Below are positions 6,986 through 15,321 of a stretch of DNA of 27,938 nucleotides, piece after piece. Below the pieces are notes generated by a model. It was not told where the DNA came from, searched no databases, and worked only from the letters and a program-made list of their open reading frames with translations. The translations under genes and the position numbers were made by a program. How positions within the stretch are numbered: position 1 is the first letter of the stretch; every line of letters starts with the position of its first letter. The stretch is taken from the NCBI GenBank assembly GCA_964531735.1, contig CAZHGD010000096.1, forward strand, positions 1-27,938, in the 5' to 3' direction. The stretch is from CAZHGD01 sp964531735. Its GTDB lineage: Bacteria; Armatimonadota; UBA10988.

Positions 6986-7834
6986 ATGCGATACGTCATG
7001 TTCTCGAAGCACCTGCAGGAGTGGCCGCTGGACAAGGCCGCCGCGGTGGTGAAGTCGCTCGGCTTTGACGGTCTCGACCTGACCGTCCGCACCGGCGGGT
7101 ACGTGCTGCCCGAGAACGTGGCCGCTGACCTGAAGCCGGCGATCAAGGTCATCCAGGACGCCGGGCTGACCGTGCCGATGTTCACCACCGGCATCGTCGA
7201 CCTCGAGACCGACCACAGCGAGGCCGTCATCGCCGGCGCGGCCGAGGTGGGCACCAAGGAGCTGAAGCTCGGGTACTACACCTACCGCCAGTTCGGCGAG
7301 TTCCGCGCCGCGCTCGACCTGTGCAAGGCCAAGCTCGAGGGCATCGCGGCGGCGGCCGCCAAGTACGGCGTGCGCTGCAACCTGCACATTCACTCCAACA
7401 ACTTCGTGACCGCCAATCCCGCGATGGTCTGGTGGCTGCTGGAAGGGACCGACCCGAGCACGCTGGGCGCCTACATCGACCCGGGCCACATGGTCATCGA
7501 AGGCGGCAAGGACGTCTGGCGGCAGGGCCTGGAGCTGCTCGGGCCGCGGACCAACCTGATGGCGGTCAAGTCGATGGCCTGGACCTTCGACGCCGACGGT
7601 GGCCGCAACGGCGCCTGGCGCGACCGCATGTTCCCGCTGCACCGCGGCATGGTCGACTGGGTCAGGGTCTGGCAGTGCCTCAACCAGATCGGCTTCGACG
7701 GTGTCGTCTCGCTGCACAGCGAGTACCAGGGCGGCCATAGCTGGCGCGACCTGACCGTGCAGGAGCTGGTCGACCAGACCCGCGAGGATTTCGCCTGGCT
7801 CAAGGCCTGCCGCGAGAAGGCGCTCGCGGGGTAG
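6986..7834 (+). CDS. Sugar phosphate isomerase/epimerase family protein (xylose-isomerase-like TIM barrel)
   Basis: The 282-aa protein has the AP-endonuclease-2/xylose-isomerase-like fold used by many sugar isomerases, epimerases and inosose dehydratases. The opening MRYVMFSKHLQEWPLDKAAAVVKSLGFDGLDL is the typical first strand and helix. Metal-ligand regions appear in order: a Glu near TKELKLGYY, LHIHSNN, AYIDPGHMVIEGG and VSLHSEYQGGHSW. The ATG at 6986 is chosen over the longer open frame because AAGGAG lies 10 bases upstream and the preceding segment includes the inverted repeat at 6818. No signal peptide is seen, so it should be cytoplasmic. The substrate is not predictable. The next gene starts 69 bp downstream. 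Confidence 0.88.
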   Translation: MRYVMFSKHLQEWPLDKAAAVVKSLGFDGLDLTVRTGGYVLPENVAADLKPAIKVIQDAGLTVPMFTTGIVDLETDHSEAVIAGAAEVGTKELKLGYYTYRQFGEFRAALDLCKAKLEGIAAAAAKYGVRCNLHIHSNNFVTANPAMVWWLLEGTDPSTLGAYIDPGHMVIEGGKDVWRQGLELLGPRTNLMAVKSMAWTFDADGGRNGAWRDRMFPLHRGMVDWVRVWQCLNQIGFDGVVSLHSEYQGGHSWRDLTVQELVDQTREDFAWLKACREKALAG

Positions 7835-7903
7835 CCTGGCGGCGGGGCGGTCAGTCGGCGACGGCATCGGACGGGCGACGTACGGCCAAACGGGAGTCCG
7901 CGG

Positions 7904-9286
7904 ATGCTCTATACCGCCACGTACCGTCGTGCCAGCACGGTGGCCGTGGTCACCGGTCTGCTGCATGTGTTCCTGGCGGCCATGCAGCGGACCGGCAAAC
8001 CACCGTTGCCGAAGCCCTGGCTGTTCCGCGGCGAGCTGGCGCAACCGCTGCTGTTCCGCGACTGCCTGCTGACGCTCCGCGACGTGGTGGACGCGCGCTT
8101 CTACCGGCCGGACCTGTGGCGGCTGCTCGATCCGGTGGTCACCTGCGCGCCCGACTGGGTGCGGCTGGAGTGTTTCTCCAGTTGCGCCGGTGTCTACGCG
8201 CGGGCCGATCTCAGCCCGGACACTTTCCACGAAGGCGAGCTGGGCAGCGAGGGCACCACCAACGTCGACTTCGGGCCGGACTTCTGCGCCCACCTCAGCG
8301 GCTTGCGGCCGGGCAAACGGGCCGCGTTCGAGGTGGGCGAGGACTCCGTCACGCTGGAGACCGCGGCCGGCAGCGCGGTGGAGCACCAAGTGGAGCTGCC
8401 CGAGCGCTGGGTACGCGGGTTCCTCCAGGTGCAGGCGCTGCAGCGGGCCGCCACGCCGTTCTGCGAGCTGAACAAGGTGCAGGCCCGGCTGCTGCTCGAT
8501 GGACTCCCGGCCAACCAGCCCGGCGGCCAGACCCTCTACCTGACGCCGGCAGGCAAGCTCACCGCGGCGCGCAGCGCGGCGGCGGCGGGCACGGCGGTCA
8601 ACAGTGTGCACCGCCTGCGGCTGCTGAGGCGCCTGTCGCCGCAGGTCGAGCGGCTGCGCGTCTGGGCGGTCGGCGACGGTGGGCCGACCTTCTGGGTGGC
8701 CGAGTCGCGGGCGGCACGCGTCACGATGGGCCTGTCGAGCCAGGCGGCGCAAGGGTTCTCAGGTGACGGCGAGGCCCTGCGCAGCGCGCGGCGGCCGCTC
8801 GACGAGCTGCAGGTGGCCTATGGCCGGCATCTGGTGGCGGCCGGGCAACGCTTCACCACCGCCGAGCTGGCCCAGGCGATGGATGCCGACCTGGGCGTGG
8901 CGGGCCAACTGGTCGACCTGCTCAGCGAGCAGGGCCTGCTCGGCTATGACCTGCCCGAGGACCGCTTCTACCCGCGCGATCTGCCCTATGTGGCGGGCAC
9001 GGACTTCGCGGTGCAGCCGCGTGACACGCACTCGCGGCGCCTGCTCAGCGAGGGCCGCATCGAGCTGGAAGGGCGCGAGGCGACCGCGGCGGGGACGCGG
9101 TATGTGGGTTGGGTGCAGGGCGATACGGCCACCTACCGCGTGAGCGCGCAGGTGGCGCCGGATGGGCGACTGCTGGACGGCGACTGCACCTGCCAGTGGG
9201 TGCTCGCGCACGGCCTGGGTCGCGGCCCGTGCAAGCACATCCTGGCCCTGCGGTTGGCGGGAGAGGGAGATGAGCGAGGGGCCTGA
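7904..9286 (+). CDS. SWIM zinc-finger family protein (YehQ-like context)
   Basis: The 460-aa protein ends in a SWIM zinc finger: C428-T-C430, twelve residues, then C443-K-H445 (CxCxnCxH), a fold used for DNA or protein contacts. The N-terminal third carries VRLECFSSCAGVYARADL and GTTNVDF, which I recall as hallmark segments of the bacterial SWIM proteins that neighbour very large helical-repeat proteins (YehQ/YehI-like or DUF6493-like loci). Residues about 285-365 (FTTAELAQAMDADLGVAGQLVDLLSEQGLLGY) look like a winged helix. No catalytic motif is seen and there is no signal peptide. GGGAG precedes the ATG. The 3' end overlaps the next gene by 17 bp, indicating translational coupling. The role is unknown; it presumably acts as a complex with the two downstream paralogues. 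Confidence 0.85.
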   Translation: MLYTATYRRASTVAVVTGLLHVFLAAMQRTGKPPLPKPWLFRGELAQPLLFRDCLLTLRDVVDARFYRPDLWRLLDPVVTCAPDWVRLECFSSCAGVYARADLSPDTFHEGELGSEGTTNVDFGPDFCAHLSGLRPGKRAAFEVGEDSVTLETAAGSAVEHQVELPERWVRGFLQVQALQRAATPFCELNKVQARLLLDGLPANQPGGQTLYLTPAGKLTAARSAAAAGTAVNSVHRLRLLRRLSPQVERLRVWAVGDGGPTFWVAESRAARVTMGLSSQAAQGFSGDGEALRSARRPLDELQVAYGRHLVAAGQRFTTAELAQAMDADLGVAGQLVDLLSEQGLLGYDLPEDRFYPRDLPYVAGTDFAVQPRDTHSRRLLSEGRIELEGREATAAGTRYVGWVQGDTATYRVSAQVAPDGRLLDGDCTCQWVLAHGLGRGPCKHILALRLAGEGDERGA

Positions 9287-12236
9287 ACAGCGGGTGGCGT
9301 TCTGGCGGACGGCGATTGAGCACGGTGAGCAGCCGCGCGTGCAGGCCTTGGCGCTCAACCTGGACGAGTCCGCGCGTGTGGCCTTGCGCAAGGCCCTGCT
9401 GCCGTGGCTGCGCGAGCAGCGCAAGGAGTGGCTGCGGGTGGCGAACCCGCGCTACAACTGGAACGACCCGGCGGAGCAGCATCGCCAGCAGAAGGAGAAC
9501 CAGCGCCTGGGTCCGGCTTACACCGCGTCGCTCCGAGCGGCGCGGCTGGCGGTGGCGGCGTTCGGCACCCAGCGTGATGTCGAGGCGGCCCTGTTCGGCC
9601 GCGCTGCGAGTGGTTGGTGGCTCGGCGGCTGGGACCCGGACCAGGCGGTGACCGAGAATGCCTGGTACCGCCTGGGCCAGGTGCTGCTGAGCCGCGAGGA
9701 GCCGTGGCGCGACGAGGTGCTCCTGCGGCTGCTGCGCATCGACGGCGAGGAGTTCTGGACCGAGGGTCGGGCGACCGGGGTGTTTGCCTTCGGGCGGACG
9801 CTGCTGGCCGTATCGCGTCTGCCGGCGGCCGACCTGTTGCCGGCGCTGGGCCGCCTGGCGCGCCAGACCGGCCTGGCGCTGCTGAACTGGCGCGACCCGC
9901 TCGACGCGCGGCTGGCCTGGGCGGCCCTGGAGGCGCGCGACGACCCGCCGGTGGAGACCCAGAGCAACGTCACCGACCTTGCTGCCCGGCTGAGCGAGGC
10001 GCTGTCGGCCGGCCGGTTCGAGCGCGGGCCGCTGCTCGATCTGCTCTTGCGCCGCCTGGCCGAAGCCGACAAGCCGCCACGGGCGAGTTTCTGGGCGCAC
10101 CTGATCGACGCGCTGAAGCCGACCGACTCGGAGTGGTCGGCCCGCCGCGACACCGTGCTCGATCTGCTCTCGGCGGCCACGCCCGCCGCGGCGACGCTCG
10201 GGCAGACCCAGGCGCGGGCCTTGCTGGCCGGCGGGCAGGTCGCCGCGGAGGAGCTGCTGCCCTTGCTGGGTCCGGCTACAGCGGCCACGGCGGTTGGCGT
10301 GGCCAAGGGCGCCGTGGCGTTGCTGAAGCAAGTGGCGAAGCGCGACTCGTCGGTGCGCGCAGCGGCGTTGGAGCAGGCCCTGGGGGCGCTGACGCATCCC
10401 AAGCCGGCCGTCCAGGATGCCGTCCTGTCCTGGCTGGAAGCCGAGCCGTGGTGGCGGTCCGACGAGGGCCTGCGAGCTCAAGTGAGCGAGGTCGCCGCGC
10501 TGGCCGAGGCCACGGTAGCCGGGCGGCTGCGCGCGCTGCTGCCGGCCGCCGCCGTACCCGCAGCCGAGCCGACGGCGGCGCCGGAAGCCGCTGACGTGGC
10601 CGGCCTGCGGGAACGTCTGGCCGACGAGCTGTCGACCGAGGGCGAGCCGTTGCGGCGAGCCTGGCTGACGGCGGCGCTGGCGGCGGTGGACGGCGACGGC
10701 CCGGTACCCGAGGCCCGGTACACGTTCGCCGAGCGCTGGCGTGAGGGGCCGGCCTTCGAGCCGGCGGCGACGGCCGAGGAGGCTGTCCGCATCCTCTTGC
10801 GGCCCGACCGGCTCCGGCCCGAGAACTTCGAGCGCGTCCTGGCGGCAACGAGCCTGCCGCTCGACGAGACCGAGCGCGGTCACCTCCAGCGCCTGGTCAA
10901 GCCGGCGCTGGACGACGGCACGGTGGCGCGCCTGGTCGACGTGTGGCTCGGCGGGGTGACGCAGTTGCCGCCCAAGCGGCGTGACGCCTACCGTGGTGAC
11001 GCCGACTCGCGGATCGAGGCCCTGGCCGAGTCGTTCCGGCAGGGCCATGGCGGGTTGCCGTTCGGAACGCCGACCCAGGCCGCCGGCTGGCTGGCGCCCG
11101 AAGTGCTGGCGGAGCGGCTCGACCGGTGCCGCGACATCACCGGCTGGCGACAGTTCGAGCTGGCTTGCGCGCTCTACCGCCTGCCACCGGACCCGCCGGC
11201 GCGGGCGGAGTTGTGGGACCACTTGGCCAAGGGCCTGCGGCGCTTCGCCGAGCCGGTACAACTGGCCCTGCGCGTGGCCTTGGCGCCGAGTGACGATGGT
11301 GGCGAGGCCGGCGGCGTGCTGCGCCGGCTGCGCTCGGCGCTGACCGCCGGGGCCGGCGACAGTCCGTCGGCCCAACTGGCGCGGCTGGTCCATCTGGCGG
11401 GCAAGCAGGTCGCGGCCTTGCGGCTGGCCTGTGCCGCGGCGCGTTGCCGCTGGGGCGCCGATTCGGAGCCGCTCCTGCCGTACCGCCGCAAGCTGTACGT
11501 GAACCGCCACGGCGGGCTGTACCACATCCTGCCGCCAGACGCGTTGTTGGTCGAGCAGACCTACTGGTGGGCGGTCTCGCCGCGCTGTTTCGAGTGGCCG
11601 GGCGGCATGGCCGCCGCGCTGGCCGTTTCATTGGGCCAAGACGATGTGAACGACTGGCGGTACGGCCGCGGCATGGGCTTCCTGGAACACCTGGCCGGCT
11701 GGCACGACCTGCGCTGCGACTTCACGCCGGTGCTGGAGCGGCTGGTCGAGCTGTGCGAGCACGGCGACAAGGTGGTCCGGGCGGAAGTGGTCGAGTTGCT
11801 CGTGGCCGCGCTGTCCGACGGGCGCCTGCGCACCGGCGCCCTGACCGACGCCTTGGCGGGCCGAATGCTGGTCCGCGAAGGCAAGCCGCGCCTGCTGATC
11901 GGCACGCTGAGCCGCCTGGCCGAGGAGTCGCCGGCTGGCCGCGAAGTGGCGGCGGCAGCCGCCGAGACCGCGTTGGCCGGCGACTTGTCCGACGGCACGG
12001 CCAGCAACGCGCTGCTGGAGGGCCTGCTCGCCTGGCGCACCGCGGCCGGCCGGGCCATCGAGAACGCCGCGGCGCGGGCGGCGCTGGAGAAGCGGGCGGC
12101 CGGCGCCAAGGGCAGCCGTGCGACGCAGTTGGCCAAGCAGGCCCTGGCGCTCACTCCGCTGGCCGGCGTGGCCACTGCGCAGCAGGTCTGCGCGGCGCAC
12201 GATGTGGAAGCGATGCTGGCGTCGGGGCGCGCTTGA
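9270..12236 (+). CDS. Large HEAT-like helical-repeat protein, paralogue A of a tandem pair (DUF6493-like)
   Basis: The 988-aa protein is Ala/Leu/Arg-rich and lacks a signal peptide, membrane helices or a recognisable nucleotide-binding motif. It appears to be built of paired helices: LRKALLPWL near the start, GVAKGAVALLKQVAKR and ALEQALGALTHPKPAVQDAVLSWLEAE in the middle. The second half has the segment PFGTPTQAAGWLAPEVLAERL, and the C-terminus ends QQVCAAHDVEAMLASG. These segments recall DUF6493/DUF7824-type proteins found beside SWIM zinc-finger genes; that is from memory and was not tested. The start at 9270 is set by GGGAGAGGGAG immediately upstream and lies inside the SWIM gene. It is clearly homologous along its whole length to the next gene, the product of a tandem duplication. 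The function is unknown. Confidence 0.82.
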   Translation: MSEGPEQRVAFWRTAIEHGEQPRVQALALNLDESARVALRKALLPWLREQRKEWLRVANPRYNWNDPAEQHRQQKENQRLGPAYTASLRAARLAVAAFGTQRDVEAALFGRAASGWWLGGWDPDQAVTENAWYRLGQVLLSREEPWRDEVLLRLLRIDGEEFWTEGRATGVFAFGRTLLAVSRLPAADLLPALGRLARQTGLALLNWRDPLDARLAWAALEARDDPPVETQSNVTDLAARLSEALSAGRFERGPLLDLLLRRLAEADKPPRASFWAHLIDALKPTDSEWSARRDTVLDLLSAATPAAATLGQTQARALLAGGQVAAEELLPLLGPATAATAVGVAKGAVALLKQVAKRDSSVRAAALEQALGALTHPKPAVQDAVLSWLEAEPWWRSDEGLRAQVSEVAALAEATVAGRLRALLPAAAVPAAEPTAAPEAADVAGLRERLADELSTEGEPLRRAWLTAALAAVDGDGPVPEARYTFAERWREGPAFEPAATAEEAVRILLRPDRLRPENFERVLAATSLPLDETERGHLQRLVKPALDDGTVARLVDVWLGGVTQLPPKRRDAYRGDADSRIEALAESFRQGHGGLPFGTPTQAAGWLAPEVLAERLDRCRDITGWRQFELACALYRLPPDPPARAELWDHLAKGLRRFAEPVQLALRVALAPSDDGGEAGGVLRRLRSALTAGAGDSPSAQLARLVHLAGKQVAALRLACAAARCRWGADSEPLLPYRRKLYVNRHGGLYHILPPDALLVEQTYWWAVSPRCFEWPGGMAAALAVSLGQDDVNDWRYGRGMGFLEHLAGWHDLRCDFTPVLERLVELCEHGDKVVRAEVVELLVAALSDGRLRTGALTDALAGRMLVREGKPRLLIGTLSRLAEESPAGREVAAAAAETALAGDLSDGTASNALLEGLLAWRTAAGRAIENAAARAALEKRAAGAKGSRATQLAKQALALTPLAGVATAQQVCAAHDVEAMLASGRA

Positions 12237-12252
12237 CGGGCTGGGGAAGACC

Positions 12253-15144
12253 ATGGACACGACCGTCGAGGAGCAAGCCGGGCGCTGGCAGATGGTGGTG
12301 GAGGCCGGCGACCTGGAGGGTGTCGAGCGCTTGGCGCACGACCTGGAGCCGGAGGCGCGGGCGGCGCTACGGAAGGCGCTCCTGCCCTGGCTGCAGGAGC
12401 GGCGCCGGGAAGACACCGAAGTGCTGGTGCCACCGGCGCAGGTGACCGAGGCAGAGGACCTGGCGCGGCTGGTCGAGGAACTGCGACAGACTGCGACCGC
12501 GAGCTACCTCCGCTTGTGCGCGGCCCGGCTGGCCATCACGGCCCTGGGCACGCGGCGCGAGGTGGACGCGGCGCTGTTTGGCAACGTGCCGCGGCTGAGC
12601 CTGGCCAACCTAGCAGCCAGCGACCCGGAGCGAGAGAGCATCTGGTACCGTGCGGGGATGCTGCTGCTCGGCCGCGCGGAGGAGTGGCGCGACACGGTGC
12701 TGTTGCGCATCCTGGGGGTGAAGGGCGCCGAAGGCTGGTTCGAGCACCGGAGCGGGGCGGCTCTACGGCTGGGCCTGGACCTGCTCCATCGACAGGTCAT
12801 GCCGAGTGAGGTGCTGTTGCCGCCGCTGGCGCGGTTGGTGCGCACTGTGGGCTGCCGCGCGCTGGACTGGCAGGACCCGGCCGAGGTCGAGATCGGGCTG
12901 GCGTGCCTGGCGTCCCGCGAGGAGCCTGCCCTGGAGACCCACTGGTGGACCGAGCAAGTGGCTCACTTCCTGGACGAGGCCGTGGCGGCGGGCTGCGTGG
13001 CCCGTGGCGAGCTGCTCGACCTGCTGCTGGCGCGGCTGGCCGAGGCGAGGAAGCCGCCGCGGGCGAGCTGGTGGGCCAACCTCGTCGACCACTTGCAGCC
13101 GACCCACGAGGACTGGGCGTCCCGGACGGAGATGGCCCTCGACCTGCTGACGGGTGGCACGCCGCCGGCCGCCACGCTGGGCCTGGCGGCGGCGCGGCAG
13201 CTGCTGGCTGGCGGCGGGCTCAGCGACGAGCAGGTGTTGCCGCTGCTGGGTACCCCGGTGGCGTCGGGCGGCATCGGCGTGGCCAAGAGCGCGGTGGCGC
13301 TTCTCCGACAGATCGCCAAGCGCACGCCGGAGTTGCGCGCGGCGGCCCTGGAGCAGGCTCTGAGTGCCCTGACGCATCCCAAACCGGCGGTGGCCGAGAC
13401 GGTGCTGGCCTGGCTCGAGGCCGAGTCCTGGTGGCGTGACGAGGAGCCGCTGCGCGGCGCCGTCGCGGCCCTGATCGACGCGGCGCCGGAGGTGGTCGGC
13501 GGCCGACTGCGCGGGCTGCTGCCGAGCGCGGCGCCCGCCGTTCCCGAGCCAGGCGTGTCCCCGGCCGAGACCGACGAGCTGCACGCCCGACTGACCGCAG
13601 AGCTGGCCGCGGAGGCGCAACCGGCGCGGCGCGCCTGGCTGACCAGCGCCCTGGCCGCGCTGGCCGGCGACGGCCCGGTGCCCGAACCGCGACTCACCCA
13701 CTCCGAGCGGTGGCGCACCGAGCCGCCCTTGGCGCTGCCGCAGACCGCAGAACAGGTGGCGCGGCTGCTGTTGCGGCCGGAGGCGCTGTACGAGCAACGC
13801 GAGGTGCTCGAGCAAGTCCTGGCCGGTCTGCGGCGGCCGGTGACCGACGGCGAGCGGTCGCACCTGCGCCGGCTGATCGACGCCGCGCTGCGCGACAAGG
13901 TGGTCGCCAGGCTGGCCGAAGCCTGGATCGGCGAGGTGCCACCGGTCGACCCGGACACTTGGGGCGGTTGGCGGAACGCGCTGCTGGCCCGCGTCGATGC
14001 CGCGGTGGAGGCGCTCCGCGCGGGTGACCACGAGCTGCCGCTGTGTACGCCGACCCACACCGGTGGTTGGCTGGACCCGCTGGTGCTGGCGGACCGCCTG
14101 TCGCGGCGAGCGACGATCAGCGGCTGGACGCAGTTCGAGCTGGCCGCCGCACTGTTTCGCGTGCCACTGGACCACGCGGCCCGCACGATGGCTTGGCCGA
14201 CGGTCAGCGGCACGCTGCCACGCTGGCCGGAACCAGTGCGGCTGGCCCTGATGCTGGCGCTGGATCCGGCTGGAACCGAGGTCGAAGCCCTGACGCCCGG
14301 CCTCGGCCGGCTGGTGGAGCTGGTACAGGACGACCCGAGCGCGCACCACCTGCCGTCTGCGGCGGCGCGGTGCCGGCTGGGGGCGGTGCCGGTGCCTTGC
14401 CTGGAGTCGGCTGCCGCCCTGACCAGCGCGTCCGGGCTCAACCCGCCCGACTACCCGCTGGTCAGCGGCACCCCGTGGTTCGACCTGGCGCAGTCGATGT
14501 ACGCCTGGCCGGCCGGCGCCGAGGAGCTCTGCCGGAGGGCACTCACTTTCCCCGTTCGGCCTCGCGGCGAGCCGACGCCGGCCCCGTGGGTGAGCGGCCG
14601 GATCGGCGACCTGATGGCCGCAAGCGCTGACCTGGCGCCGCTGCTGCCCGGTATCTGCGGGGCGGCCGAGCGTAGCGAGCCAGCGGTCCGAGCCGCCGCC
14701 GCCGAGCTGATGGCGGCCGGCCTGACCGATGGTCGGCTGCGGAGCGCCGCGGTGGTCGAGCCGATCGTGGCCCGCATGGTGGCGGCAGACGGCAAGCCGC
14801 GCCTGCTGGTTGGCTTGTTGTCGCGACTCGCCGACGAGTCGGCCGCCGGCCGCGAGCTGGCCGCGAACTGCGCCGAACAGGCGCTGGCCGGCGGCCTGAG
14901 CGGCGGTGCCGCCACCGCCGTGCTAGAGCCGCTGGTCGCCTGGCGCACCGCGGCCGGCCGGGCCATCGCAGACGCGTCGGCCCGGACCGCGCTGGAGAAG
15001 CTCTCGGCCGGGGCCAAGGGCAGCCGGTCGACGCAACTGGCCAAGCAGGCCCTGGCGCTGTCGGCCACCCCAGGCCGACCCACCGCCGAGCAGGTATGCG
15101 CCGCACACGATGTGTGTGCGATGCTGGCCGCGGGGCTGGCTTGA
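12253..15144 (+). CDS. Large HEAT-like helical-repeat protein, paralogue B of a tandem pair (DUF6493-like)
   Basis: The 963-aa protein is colinear with the preceding gene. Shared landmarks are LRKALLPWL, WRD-VLLR-L, KPPRAS-WA-L-D, AATLG, GVAK-AVALL-Q-AKR, RAAALEQAL-ALTHPKPAV, WRTAAGRAI and AEQVCAAHDV. It lacks an N-terminal insert of about 20 residues seen in paralogue A around PRYNWNDPAEQHRQ. Its middle segment TPTHTGGWLDPLVLADRL is closer to what I recall for the DUF7824-type family than the matching, altered segment of A (TPTQAAGWLAPEVLAERL). The ATG at 12253 lies 16 bp after paralogue A's stop with GGGGAAG upstream, so all three genes form one operon. No catalytic residues are recognised; a scaffold or protein-binding role is plausible. 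Confidence 0.82.
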   Translation: MDTTVEEQAGRWQMVVEAGDLEGVERLAHDLEPEARAALRKALLPWLQERRREDTEVLVPPAQVTEAEDLARLVEELRQTATASYLRLCAARLAITALGTRREVDAALFGNVPRLSLANLAASDPERESIWYRAGMLLLGRAEEWRDTVLLRILGVKGAEGWFEHRSGAALRLGLDLLHRQVMPSEVLLPPLARLVRTVGCRALDWQDPAEVEIGLACLASREEPALETHWWTEQVAHFLDEAVAAGCVARGELLDLLLARLAEARKPPRASWWANLVDHLQPTHEDWASRTEMALDLLTGGTPPAATLGLAAARQLLAGGGLSDEQVLPLLGTPVASGGIGVAKSAVALLRQIAKRTPELRAAALEQALSALTHPKPAVAETVLAWLEAESWWRDEEPLRGAVAALIDAAPEVVGGRLRGLLPSAAPAVPEPGVSPAETDELHARLTAELAAEAQPARRAWLTSALAALAGDGPVPEPRLTHSERWRTEPPLALPQTAEQVARLLLRPEALYEQREVLEQVLAGLRRPVTDGERSHLRRLIDAALRDKVVARLAEAWIGEVPPVDPDTWGGWRNALLARVDAAVEALRAGDHELPLCTPTHTGGWLDPLVLADRLSRRATISGWTQFELAAALFRVPLDHAARTMAWPTVSGTLPRWPEPVRLALMLALDPAGTEVEALTPGLGRLVELVQDDPSAHHLPSAAARCRLGAVPVPCLESAAALTSASGLNPPDYPLVSGTPWFDLAQSMYAWPAGAEELCRRALTFPVRPRGEPTPAPWVSGRIGDLMAASADLAPLLPGICGAAERSEPAVRAAAAELMAAGLTDGRLRSAAVVEPIVARMVAADGKPRLLVGLLSRLADESAAGRELAANCAEQALAGGLSGGAATAVLEPLVAWRTAAGRAIADASARTALEKLSAGAKGSRSTQLAKQALALSATPGRPTAEQVCAAHDVCAMLAAGLA

Positions 15145-15146
15145 GA

Positions 15147-15260
15147 CATAATGGGGTCAGCATAGTGGGGTCACAGCATAATGGGGTCACATAATGGGGT
15201 CAGGTGCGATTTGCGCGCAAATCGCACCTGACCCCATTATGTGACCCCACTATGCTGCGA
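15147..15260. repeat. REP/BIME-like element: 90-bp near-perfect palindrome with six copies of a 14-mer
   Basis: Four direct copies of CATAATGGGGTCAG or close variants (starting 15147, 15161, 15177 and 15190) face two inverted copies (15229-15242 and 15241-15254). Bases 15171-15260 form a palindrome centred at 15215/15216 with 45-bp arms and only two mismatches. Its core is TTGCGCGCAA. I recall TGACCCCATTATG hairpins as dispersed elements tied to Y1 (RAYT/IS200-like) transposases. No transposase is present here, so this would be a non-autonomous copy. It sits in the gap between paralogue B (+) and the SDR gene (-), where it would also act as a strong bidirectional hairpin. Confidence 0.85.
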
Positions 15261-15321
15261 GGCACAACCGGAGCGGCCGGAGATGGGTTTTTGGGGGCTG
15301 CTAGGACGGCGGCCGGCCGCA

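Noticed and set aside
4352..8752. A 1466-codon open frame on the minus strand
   Set aside because: It runs antisense through dsbD, the corrinoid gene, the uroD fusion, the isomerase and the SWIM gene, all with clear family motifs. Its His/Arg/Gln/Gly-rich product has no recognisable domain and is the expected effect of high GC at third positions.
9045..11525. An 826-codon minus-strand open frame opposite the SWIM and large-repeat genes
   Set aside because: It has low-complexity Arg/Gln/Gly-rich composition, no ribosome site and no motifs, and is a mirror of the real coding strand.
15147..15260. A CRISPR-like array from repeated 14-mers
   Set aside because: The repeats are too short, spacers are absent or 2 bp, and the copies are arranged as a palindrome. 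No cas genes are present.
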